64,000 nt of DNA, taken from the NCBI RefSeq assembly GCF_034531395.1, contig NZ_JARVCO010000012.1, positions 682,001 to 746,000 of the forward strand. Direction: 5' to 3'. Shown piece by piece: positions 57,927 through 64,000 of this stretch; the first letter of the stretch is position 1, and the number at the start of each line of letters is the position of its first letter. This stretch comes from Pontiella agarivorans (GTDB lineage: Bacteria; Verrucomicrobiota; Kiritimatiellia; Kiritimatiellales; Pontiellaceae). The position numbers and the translations under genes were made by a program. Below the pieces are notes generated by a model. It was not told the origin of the DNA. It saw only the letters and a program-made list of their open reading frames with translations, and did not search any database.

Positions 57927-58853
57927 ATGCCTATCTATGAGGACATCACAAAAACAGTAGGACGCACCCCGCTCGTGAAGCTCAACCGCATCACGGAAGG
58001 TCTTCCCGGCAACGTGGCCGTGAAGCTTGAATCGCGCAATCCGCTTTACAGCGTGAAAGACCGTATTGGCGTTGCCATGATTGAAGATGCTGAGAAAAAA
58101 GGTCTGATCAAACCGGGTTCCACTCTCATCGAACCGACGAGTGGAAACACAGGGATCGCCCTGGCTTTCACCGCAGCAGCCAAAGGCTATAAGCTGGTGC
58201 TCACCATGCCGGAAAGCATGAGTATTGAGCGTCGCCGCCTGCTGCAGGTTCTCGGTGCCGAACTGGTGCTGACGCCGGCCGAAAAAGGGATGCCCGGTGC
58301 GATTGCCGAAGCGCAGAAACTGGTCGACGAAAATCCGGATGCCATCATGCTGCAGCAGTTCGATAACCCGGCCAACCCGAAGATCCACTACGATACCACT
58401 GCCCCGGAAATCTGGGAAGATTCCGACGGTACGGTTGATGCTTTTGTGGCCGGTGTCGGTACCGGCGGAACACTGACCGGTGTGGGCGGATACCTTAAGG
58501 AAAAGAACGCTGATGTGAAAGTTGTCGCGGTTGAACCGGTGCAGTCTGCGGTGATCTCCGGCGGTAAGCCCGGTCCGCACAAAATTCAGGGGATCGGTGC
58601 CGGTTTTATTCCGAAGAACCTCAATACCGACCTGATCGATGAAGTGATTACCATCGAAGGCGATGCCGCCGGAACCATGGCACGCCGTCTGGCTAAAGAA
58701 GAAGGTATTCTGTGCGGAATCTCCGCCGGCGGTAATGTGCACGCCGCAGTTGAGCTGGCTAAAAAGCCGGAGAATGCGGGTAAGCTGATTGTTACGGTGA
58801 TCTGTGATACCGGCGAGCGCTATCTCTCCACCTGGCTCTTCGAAGACAACTAA
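57927..58853 (+). CDS. cysK: Cysteine synthase (O-acetylserine sulfhydrylase)
   Basis: 308 residues. PLP-Lys44 in [20 protein letters not shown] for substrate binding, [10 protein letters not shown] for the PLP phosphate and [11 protein letters not shown]. CysK makes cysteine from O-acetylserine and sulfide. It is cotranscribed with the Rrf2 regulator and ends at a strong terminator. No serine acetyltransferase gene is in the window. Confidence 0.96.
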   Translation: MPIYEDITKTVGRTPLVKLNRITEGLPGNVAVKLESRNPLYSVKDRIGVAMIEDAEKKGLIKPGSTLIEPTSGNTGIALAFTAAAKGYKLVLTMPESMSIERRRLLQVLGAELVLTPAEKGMPGAIAEAQKLVDENPDAIMLQQFDNPANPKIHYDTTAPEIWEDSDGTVDAFVAGVGTGGTLTGVGGYLKEKNADVKVVAVEPVQSAVISGGKPGPHKIQGIGAGFIPKNLNTDLIDEVITIEGDAAGTMARRLAKEEGILCGISAGGNVHAAVELAKKPENAGKLIVTVICDTGERYLSTWLFEDN

Positions 58854-58855
58854 GT

Positions 58856-58870
58856 TTCCACGCTCTGGAA
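58856..58870. repeat. Dispersed palindrome TTCCA-CGCTC-TGGAA
   Basis: Exact, intergenic, between the cysK stop and its terminator; full form TTTCCA/TGGAAA. Confidence 0.9.
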
Positions 58871-58876
58871 ATGCCG

Positions 58877-58905
58877 AAGCCCCGGAAAATTCCGGGGCTT
58901 TTTTT
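58877..58905 (+). terminator. Terminator after cysK
   Basis: Ten-bp stem AAGCCCCGGA with TCCGGGGCTT, AAAT loop, then TTTTT. A TTTCCA-N5-TGGAAA palindrome (58855-58871) lies between the stop codon and this hairpin. Confidence 0.92.
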
Positions 58906-58954
58906 CGGCCTTCAGGGGACGGATCTGCGGTGGCGTTACCGGCCCGAAATATGG

Positions 58955-59617
58955 TTATTGTTCGGGCGTTTGGTGGCGGACGATGTCCGCTTCCACCATA
59001 TAAATGACATCCTCGGCAATATTGCAGGCGTGGTCGCCGATGCGTTCGAGACGGTGGGTGATGGCCAGCAGCGTCATGAGCGATTCCGCATGCTCGGGTT
59101 CCCGCTTCAGTGCTTCAGCGATTTCGAGTTTCATTTCCTGTTTCATTGCGTTGATTTCATCGTCATCAAGAATCACTTCGCGGGCGAGATAGGTATCGAT
59201 GTTGATCAGCGCGTCCAGTGCTTTTCGGACAATGGTTTTGGCCAGATAGGTCATCTGATGCAGATCGAGCGGAACTTTGGGTTTCGGAGTCTGGTTGATG
59301 TGCATGCCGTTTTTCGCAATATCTTTGGCGAGGTCGCCGATGCGTTCGAGGTCGTTGTTCATTTTCATGACAGCAATAATGAAACGCAGATCAATGGCGA
59401 CCGGCTGATAAAGGGCGAGGGCTTTCAGACATTCCTCCTCGACTTCGATTTCCAGCTCATCAATCTGCCGGTCGGTGTCGATGACCTGCTGTGCCAGTTC
59501 GAGGTCATTTTCCAGAAAGGATTTCACCGAAAGTTCGAGGTTTTCATCCACCCGGGCACTGAGTGAGTAAATCAGTTTTTTCAGGCGTTCGAGTTCTTTT
59601 TCCAGATGCTTAGCCAT
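58955..59617 (-). CDS. phoU: Phosphate-signalling protein PhoU
   Basis: 220 residues, all-helical, with the two PhoU repeats, each with an E/D-rich metal-binding pattern (ARVDENLELSVKSFLENDLELAQQVIDTDRQIDELE; MNNDLERIGDLAKDIA; HRLERIGDHACNIAEDVIY). PhoU restrains the Pst transporter and PhoR signalling when phosphate is plentiful. It is the last gene of pstSCAB-phoU. No phoB or phoR gene is present in the window. Confidence 0.95.
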   Translation of the reverse strand: MAKHLEKELERLKKLIYSLSARVDENLELSVKSFLENDLELAQQVIDTDRQIDELEIEVEEECLKALALYQPVAIDLRFIIAVMKMNNDLERIGDLAKDIAKNGMHINQTPKPKVPLDLHQMTYLAKTIVRKALDALINIDTYLAREVILDDDEINAMKQEMKLEIAEALKREPEHAESLMTLLAITHRLERIGDHACNIAEDVIYMVEADIVRHQTPEQ

Positions 59618-59685
59618 ATTTTCTCCTGCGGTATGTGATGCATGCTGCGTGATGAGGTCACGGCTTGCTTTTCACGTCTCTTTTT

Positions 59686-60507
59686 TTATCCAAATCGTCC
59701 GGTGATATAATTTTCGGTCTGCGGGTTTTCGGGGTTGGTGAAGAGCTGCTTGGTTTTTCCGAATTCCACCAGCACGCCTTCGTACATGAAAGCGGTCAGG
59801 TCGGAGACCCGGGCCGCCTGCTGCATGTTGTGGGTGACGATGATGATGGTGTATTCCCGGCGCAGTTCGCCGATCAGATCTTCAATTTTTGCGGTGGCTT
59901 TCGGGTCCAGTGCAGAGGTGGGCTCATCCATCAGCAGAATTTCCGGTTTAATGGCCAGGGCGCGTGCAATACAGAGGCGCTGCTGCTGTCCGCCCGACAT
60001 GCCGAGTGCATTGGCCTGCAGGCGGTCTTTGACTTCGTCCCAGATGGCGGCCTGCCGCAGACTCTGCTCAACGACTTCGCTGAGCTCCTGTTTGTTTTTT
60101 ATGCCCTGGAGGCGCGGACCATAGGCTACGTTGTCGAAAATGGATTTCGGGAAAACATTCGGTTTCTGAAAGACCATGCCGACGCGGGCGCGGAGCGTGA
60201 CCACATCAATATTTTTGGCGTAGATGTTATGTCCGTCAAAGATCATTTCACCGGAGGCGCTGGTGTTGGGAATCAGGTCGTTCATGCGGTTGATGGAACG
60301 GAGCAGCGTACTTTTTCCGCAGCCGGACGGACCGATCATGGCGGTGACCATCTTCTGCGGGATCTTCATGTTCACTTTACGCACCGCCTCGAAATCGCCA
60401 TAGAAAAGGGAGAAGTCATTGGCTTCGATATGGGGTGCTGCATGTATATCGATATCGCCGTGTTCAGCAAAGGTATCGATGGGTTTCATGGTAATTTCAT
60501 CGGACAT
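59686..60507 (-). CDS. pstB: Phosphate ABC transporter ATPase PstB
   Basis: 273 residues. Walker [14 protein letters not shown]-loop [13 protein letters not shown], signature LSGGQ-type MSGGQQQRL, Walker [13 protein letters not shown] and the switch His in IIVTHNM. It powers high-affinity phosphate import with PstC and PstA. It is separated by 1 bp from pstA and by 68 bp from phoU, in one operon. Confidence 0.96.
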   Translation of the reverse strand: MSDEITMKPIDTFAEHGDIDIHAAPHIEANDFSLFYGDFEAVRKVNMKIPQKMVTAMIGPSGCGKSTLLRSINRMNDLIPNTSASGEMIFDGHNIYAKNIDVVTLRARVGMVFQKPNVFPKSIFDNVAYGPRLQGIKNKQELSEVVEQSLRQAAIWDEVKDRLQANALGMSGGQQQRLCIARALAIKPEILLMDEPTSALDPKATAKIEDLIGELRREYTIIIVTHNMQQAARVSDLTAFMYEGVLVEFGKTKQLFTNPENPQTENYITGRFG

Positions 60508-60508
60508 A

Positions 60509-62020
60509 TCAGCCTCTCAGTTTCTTCGAAATTCGTGCGCGCATCAGAATGGCGAACAGGTTCAGTAAAAGCACGATGGCGACGAGGGTGAATACCATGC
60601 CGTACTGGACGTGGCGGATTTCGTCGACCGCTTCATGTTCGGTGCACAGGTTGTAAATATTCCAGGGGAGTGCCGGGGTGGGCTGGTTCAGGGTTTCCCA
60701 GATTTTCAGCGGAGCCCCGACCGATACAGCGGCGGTGAAAATGATGGGTGCGGTTTCTCCGGCCGCCCGGCCCATGGAGATGACCACACCGGTGAGAATA
60801 CCGGGCAGCGCTGCCGGGAGAATGACCGTCATTACCGTATGCCAGCGGCCCGCCCCGAGGCCGAGTGCGGCCTCCTTGTAGGCTCGCGGCACCGCCAGAA
60901 TGGCTTCTTCCGAGGAGCGGATAATGGTCGGCAGAATCAGCAGGGAAAGCGTCAGTGATCCGGCGAGTACACTTTTGGAGTCGGAAACCTGGATGGTGTT
61001 CAGGAAAAAGGCGAGGCCGAAGAGTCCGAATACAATGGAAGGCACACCGGCGAGCGTACTGATGCAGATACGCAGGAAGCTGACCGTGCGGCCTTCCCGG
61101 GCATATTCGCACAGATAGATCGCGGCGATAACCCCCATTGGAATAGCGAAAATCATGGCACCGAGGGTGAGGTAGATGGTGCCGAGGACTTCCGGCCAGA
61201 TGCCGCCGAAAATGTGCGAGTCTTTGGAGGTGTCGGTGATGAACTGCCAGTAGAAGGTCGTTTTCGGGCGCATCATTTCATCGATATGGTCTTCCAGATA
61301 TTGGAAAAACGGTTCGAGTCCGGTGCCGCGGAACTTTTCAATACGCGGGTTTTCAACCAGCACTCCCATGGCGTCGGGATTGGAATAGTCCCACTCCTCT
61401 TCGACCATCACTTCATGCAGTTTCACGAGGGTGCGGTCCCAGCGGGTCTGTCCGTACTGCTGCCGTATCAGCACCGGTTTTTTCTGCCCGGGCATCGGAC
61501 CGAAGAGTTCCTGTACCGCATCCACGAGTGCCTCATAGGGTTCTTCGCGGGTTTCACCCAGGCTCCGGGCCTGTTCCTTCAGCGCTTTGGCTTCAGCCTT
61601 CAGCCGGTCTTCTTCAGCTTCGAGCCGTGCAATTTCCTCTTCGCTCCCGCCTTCCCGTTTCAGTGCTCGAGCCTGGTTTTTCAGTACTTTGGCCTGCGTT
61701 TTCTTTTCGTCTTCCTGTGCTTCAAGCGTTTTTTCGAGTTCGGCTGTTTCGGCTTCAAATGCTTCAAGCATGTCGTAGACCGGGGCGCGGGCGGCGGCAG
61801 TCAGATTGAGTTCCTCATTGAAGCGGTCAGAGTTGCCCCGATCAAACTGCTCGAGCATCACCCGGCGGTGTTCAATGGTTCCTTTGAAAACAAAGGCTTT
61901 GGAGCCGCGCCATATGATCGGGGTGAGAATTGCCAGCAGGGCCATGGCCATGACGGCAATGGCGATCAGTCCGAGTCCGGAGAAGGCTTTATCCAGAAGT
62001 TTTCGGGTTTCCAGTCTCAT
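60509..62020 (-). CDS. pstA: Phosphate ABC transporter permease PstA with large periplasmic insertion
   Basis: 503 residues, about 200 more than a typical PstA. After the first helix (about 17-36) a soluble insertion runs from about 45 to 265 before the usual permease domain resumes ([30 protein letters not shown]). The insertion holds a strong coiled coil at about 84-155 rich in Glu, Lys and Ala. The EAA-type loop [24 protein letters not shown] is intact, so transport should be possible. The segment F-F-Q-Y-L-E in the insertion is encoded by a palindromic repeat (61292-61306). Confidence 0.92.
   Translation of the reverse strand: MRLETRKLLDKAFSGLGLIAIAVMAMALLAILTPIIWRGSKAFVFKGTIEHRRVMLEQFDRGNSDRFNEELNLTAAARAPVYDMLEAFEAETAELEKTLEAQEDEKKTQAKVLKNQARALKREGGSEEEIARLEAEEDRLKAEAKALKEQARSLGETREEPYEALVDAVQELFGPMPGQKKPVLIRQQYGQTRWDRTLVKLHEVMVEEEWDYSNPDAMGVLVENPRIEKFRGTGLEPFFQYLEDHIDEMMRPKTTFYWQFITDTSKDSHIFGGIWPEVLGTIYLTLGAMIFAIPMGVIAAIYLCEYAREGRTVSFLRICISTLAGVPSIVFGLFGLAFFLNTIQVSDSKSVLAGSLTLSLLILPTIIRSSEEAILAVPRAYKEAALGLGAGRWHTVMTVILPAALPGILTGVVISMGRAAGETAPIIFTAAVSVGAPLKIWETLNQPTPALPWNIYNLCTEHEAVDEIRHVQYGMVFTLVAIVLLLNLFAILMRARISKKLRG
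61292..61306. repeat. Dispersed palindrome TTCCA-GATAT-TGGAA
   Basis: Exact, in the pstA insertion; read on the minus strand as F-Q-Y-L-E. Confidence 0.88.
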
Positions 62021-62022
62021 GC

Positions 62023-63168
62023 TTATTTACCCAGTTTTTTACGGGAGCGTTTAACAATGATTTCGCTGACCAGATTCATGATGAAAGAGAAGGCCAGCAG
62101 GCAGAACGCCATGGCGAACAGGACGTGAAAACGGGAGGAGCCGGTTACGTGGTCCGCTTCGCCCATATCGCCGGCAATGGTGGCGGTAAGGGTTCGGATC
62201 GGCTGCAGTACATTATACCAGGGTTCCGGAATACGGGAGGCGTTGCCGGAGGCCATCCAGACCACCATGGTTTCCCCGATGGCCCGCATCACTCCGAGAA
62301 TGACCGCGGCCAGAATGCCGCTGATCGAGGCGGGAATGATGGTTTTGATGATGGTTTCCGCCCGTGTGGCCCCGAGGGCATACGAACCTTCGCGCAGTTC
62401 GCGGCCGGCGGCCTGCAGGGCATCTTCAGAAACACTGACTACCGTGGGAAGGGCCATGATGCCGAGAATGATGGATACGTTGAGGGCATTGGTGCCGGAA
62501 CTGATTTCGAGGCCGAGCAGTCGAGTTGAGAGTTGGAAAAGAAAAATGAGAGTCAGGGTTCCAAGGATTGGAAAAATGATTGCTCCCGCAATTTTAGGGT
62601 TGGGGATTTGTTTACGGAGTTTATCAATCAGGAGGTCGCCGAGTACAATGACAAGCAGGGCGAGGATCGGCCCGAGCACCAGCCAGACGCCGGTTGAAAG
62701 AATGATGCCGCCATGATTCTGGAGCAGGGGAGCGAAAACAACCAGGGCAAAGAAGCCGTATGCCACCGAGGGGATCGCCGCCAGGACCTCAATGACCGGT
62801 TTTACAATCTGCCGGACCTTGAACGGGAGAAGGTCGGAGAGGCAGACCGCGGCGGAAATACCGAGGGGAACCGCAACCGCGACCGCTCCGAGTGTAACCA
62901 ATCCTGTGCCGACAAAAATGGGCAGGGCCCCGAATTCAGCCGGTGATCCGGAGGGATACCAGCGGGTGCTGGAGAAGAATTCTGTGAATCCTTCGAGTTT
63001 AAAAAACGGGATCGCATCTTTCAGGATGAAATAGAAGATAAAGAAGACGGCGAAGGTGGAGAGCGAAGTGATCAGAAAAAGGAAACTTTGACCCAGCAGC
63101 GTGCTGATTCTCTGACGCCGGCTGGCGGCATCGCTCATGATTAGGTTCGTATTAGCTGTTTTGCTCAT
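62023..63168 (-). CDS. pstC: Phosphate ABC transporter permease PstC
   Basis: 381 residues with about seven membrane segments, slightly longer than the norm because of the N-terminus and a loop. It has WYPSGSPAEFGALPIFVGTGLVTLGAVAVAVPLGISAAVCL and the permease EAA-type loop ALGATRAETIIKTIIPASISGILAA. It pairs with PstA to form the channel. It lies 2 bp before pstA and follows pstS after 238 bp with a terminator-like hairpin between them. A palindromic repeat is at 62559-62573. Confidence 0.94.
   Translation of the reverse strand: MSKTANTNLIMSDAASRRQRISTLLGQSFLFLITSLSTFAVFFIFYFILKDAIPFFKLEGFTEFFSSTRWYPSGSPAEFGALPIFVGTGLVTLGAVAVAVPLGISAAVCLSDLLPFKVRQIVKPVIEVLAAIPSVAYGFFALVVFAPLLQNHGGIILSTGVWLVLGPILALLVIVLGDLLIDKLRKQIPNPKIAGAIIFPILGTLTLIFLFQLSTRLLGLEISSGTNALNVSIILGIMALPTVVSVSEDALQAAGRELREGSYALGATRAETIIKTIIPASISGILAAVILGVMRAIGETMVVWMASGNASRIPEPWYNVLQPIRTLTATIAGDMGEADHVTGSSRFHVLFAMAFCLLAFSFIMNLVSEIIVKRSRKKLGK
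62559..62573. repeat. Dispersed palindrome TTCCA-AGGAT-TGGAA
   Basis: Exact, in pstC; read on the minus strand as F-P-I-L-G-T. Confidence 0.88.
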
Positions 63169-63351
63169 AGATACAGAAATCCCTTAAATATCGCGACAGA
63201 CCATGGGGCAGAACTGTTAGTGAAAGATTAGTGGCGGATTAAGGTTGGGTGAGTGCAGGCGGAGTATCGGAAGGCGGTAGATTTTCCAGAGGGTGGTAAT
63301 GGCGGCCGGTTGCGGGTGGGCACGGTTTCCGTTTCAGCGCGTTTGACGAAA

Positions 63352-63382
63352 AGCGGGATTCGAGCCTTTCGGCCGAATCCCG
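63352..63382 (-). terminator. Hairpin between pstS and pstC (minus strand)
   Basis: Ten-bp perfect stem GCGGGATTCG with CGAATCCCGC, followed on the minus strand by TTTTCG. As a leaky terminator it would let the binding protein PstS be made in excess over the permease. The rest of the 63169-63406 gap shows no gene. Confidence 0.78.
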
Positions 63383-63406
63383 CAGGCAGGTGTAGAATAA
63401 AACAGG

Positions 63407-64000
63407 TTAGTATGCGGTGACCGGAACAAATCCGATTTCTTCCACCATTTCCTGTCCGTCCTCGGTCAGGTGGATGGTTATAAACTGATAGAGGGGAGTG
63501 CCCAGTTTGGGATAACCGTCGGTATACATGAACAGCGGGCGGGCAACCGGATATTCGCCGGTCTGTACCGTTTCCGCTGAGGGATAAATCCCGTTGATCT
63601 TCAGGGCTTTCACCGTTTTGTCCACAAAGCCGAGGCCGGCATAGCCGATCGCGGCAGGTGTGCTCTGGACGCGCTGGCGGATGGCGCCGTTGGAACCGAC
63701 ATATTCACATTTTCCGCCGATTTTCTCTTTGTTCATCACCAGCTTGGCAAAGGTTTCGTAGGTGCCGGAGTTGGTGTCGCGGGAGATCGTTACGATGGCT
63801 TTATCGGGGCCGCCGACTTCTTTCCAGTTGGAGATTTCGCCCAGATAGATTTTCCGGACCTGTTCAACGGTAAGCTCCTGCACCGGGTTGGAGGGGTGCA
63901 CCAAAATCGGCAGGCCGTCGAGGGAGACGACGTGGGCAACCGGCTGAATTCCTTTATCCGCCGCCGCTTTGAATTCGGTCTCTTTCATCGGGCGGGACAT
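63407..64000 (-). CDS. pstS: Phosphate-binding protein PstS, 5' end outside window
   Basis: 197 codons are visible; the Met at the edge is internal, since a PstS signal peptide and N-terminal lobe are missing. The visible part has NPVQELTVEQVRKIYLGEISNWKEVGG, ISRDTNSGTYETF (phosphate ligands Arg, Asp, Ser, Gly, Thr), GSNGAIRQRVQSTPAAIGYAGLGFV and a PLYQFITIHL ending. It is the periplasmic binding protein of the Pst system and the first gene of this operon. Confidence 0.93.
   Translation of the reverse strand: MSRPMKETEFKAAADKGIQPVAHVVSLDGLPILVHPSNPVQELTVEQVRKIYLGEISNWKEVGGPDKAIVTISRDTNSGTYETFAKLVMNKEKIGGKCEYVGSNGAIRQRVQSTPAAIGYAGLGFVDKTVKALKINGIYPSAETVQTGEYPVARPLFMYTDGYPKLGTPLYQFITIHLTEDGQEMVEEIGFVPVTAY

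Overview
The window looks like chromosome of a diderm PVC-superphylum bacterium, most plausibly a Kiritimatiellota-type (Pontiella/Tichowtungia-like) marine anaerobe. Pointers are LPS genes (heptose synthesis, a lipid A-type acyltransferase, TamA/TamB), a complete RNF complex with two cation/proton antiporters, a Chlamydia/PVC-style long GreA, a planctomycete-style Ser/Thr kinase fused to a formylglycine-generating-enzyme-like domain, and an ExbB-ExbD-ExbD cluster with large TPR proteins. The taxon is inferred; no rRNA is present.

Layout. 0-8 kb: partial L,D-transpeptidase (-), B12-type radical SAM protein, a small membrane protein, recN, lexA with a well-formed operator (-), and a DEAD-box helicase (-). 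7.7-13.7 kb: the fatty-acid/phospholipid operon yceD-rpmF-plsX-fabH-fabD-fabG-acpP-fabF. 13.8-16.6 kb: ADP-heptose genes rfaE2 and hldD, then an antiporter. 17-23.9 kb: envelope energy-transduction cluster (two TPR proteins, ExbB, two ExbDs, and a TonB-like/vWA-like protein). 24-30 kb: M16C protease and 6-phosphogluconolactonase (-), acyltransferase, second antiporter, and a tiny ribbon-helix-helix gene (-). 30-35.6 kb: a structured leader followed by rnfABCDGE. 35.7-43 kb: tRNA-Leu(CAG), long greA, kinase-FGE fusion, divergent HemF and MscS. 43-47 kb: Prc protease (-) and pgi. 47.5-51.9 kb: an AT-richer block of small reverse-strand genes separated by attC-like sites, a cassette array without an integrase in view. 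52-57 kb: SLOG-type protein, tamA-tamB. 57.4-64 kb: Rrf2 regulator-cysK, then the phosphate operon pstS-pstC-pstA-pstB-phoU (-), with pstS cut by the window edge.

Two unnamed signals stand out. First, an interrupted palindrome, TTCCA-N5-TGGAA (usually TTTCCA-N5-TGGAAA), occurs 21 times exactly, against about 0.06 expected for a random 64 kb sequence. Copies lie between genes, often beside terminators, and inside genes in all three reading frames, so the constraint acts on DNA rather than protein. Second, the 47.5-51.9 kb block carries three homologous attC-like elements of 85-88 bp and further half-sites directly after gene stops. Its cargo includes an ExbD-like periplasmic domain recast as a lipoprotein, a two-gene unit with a HEPN/DUF4145-like protein, and a protein with NPKFNS repeats.

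Together the genes describe an LPS-bearing cell with a Na+ or H+ economy built around RNF, antiporters and Exb-type motors, phosphate uptake by Pst, cysteine synthesis beside an Fe-S-type Rrf2 regulator, and an SOS response.
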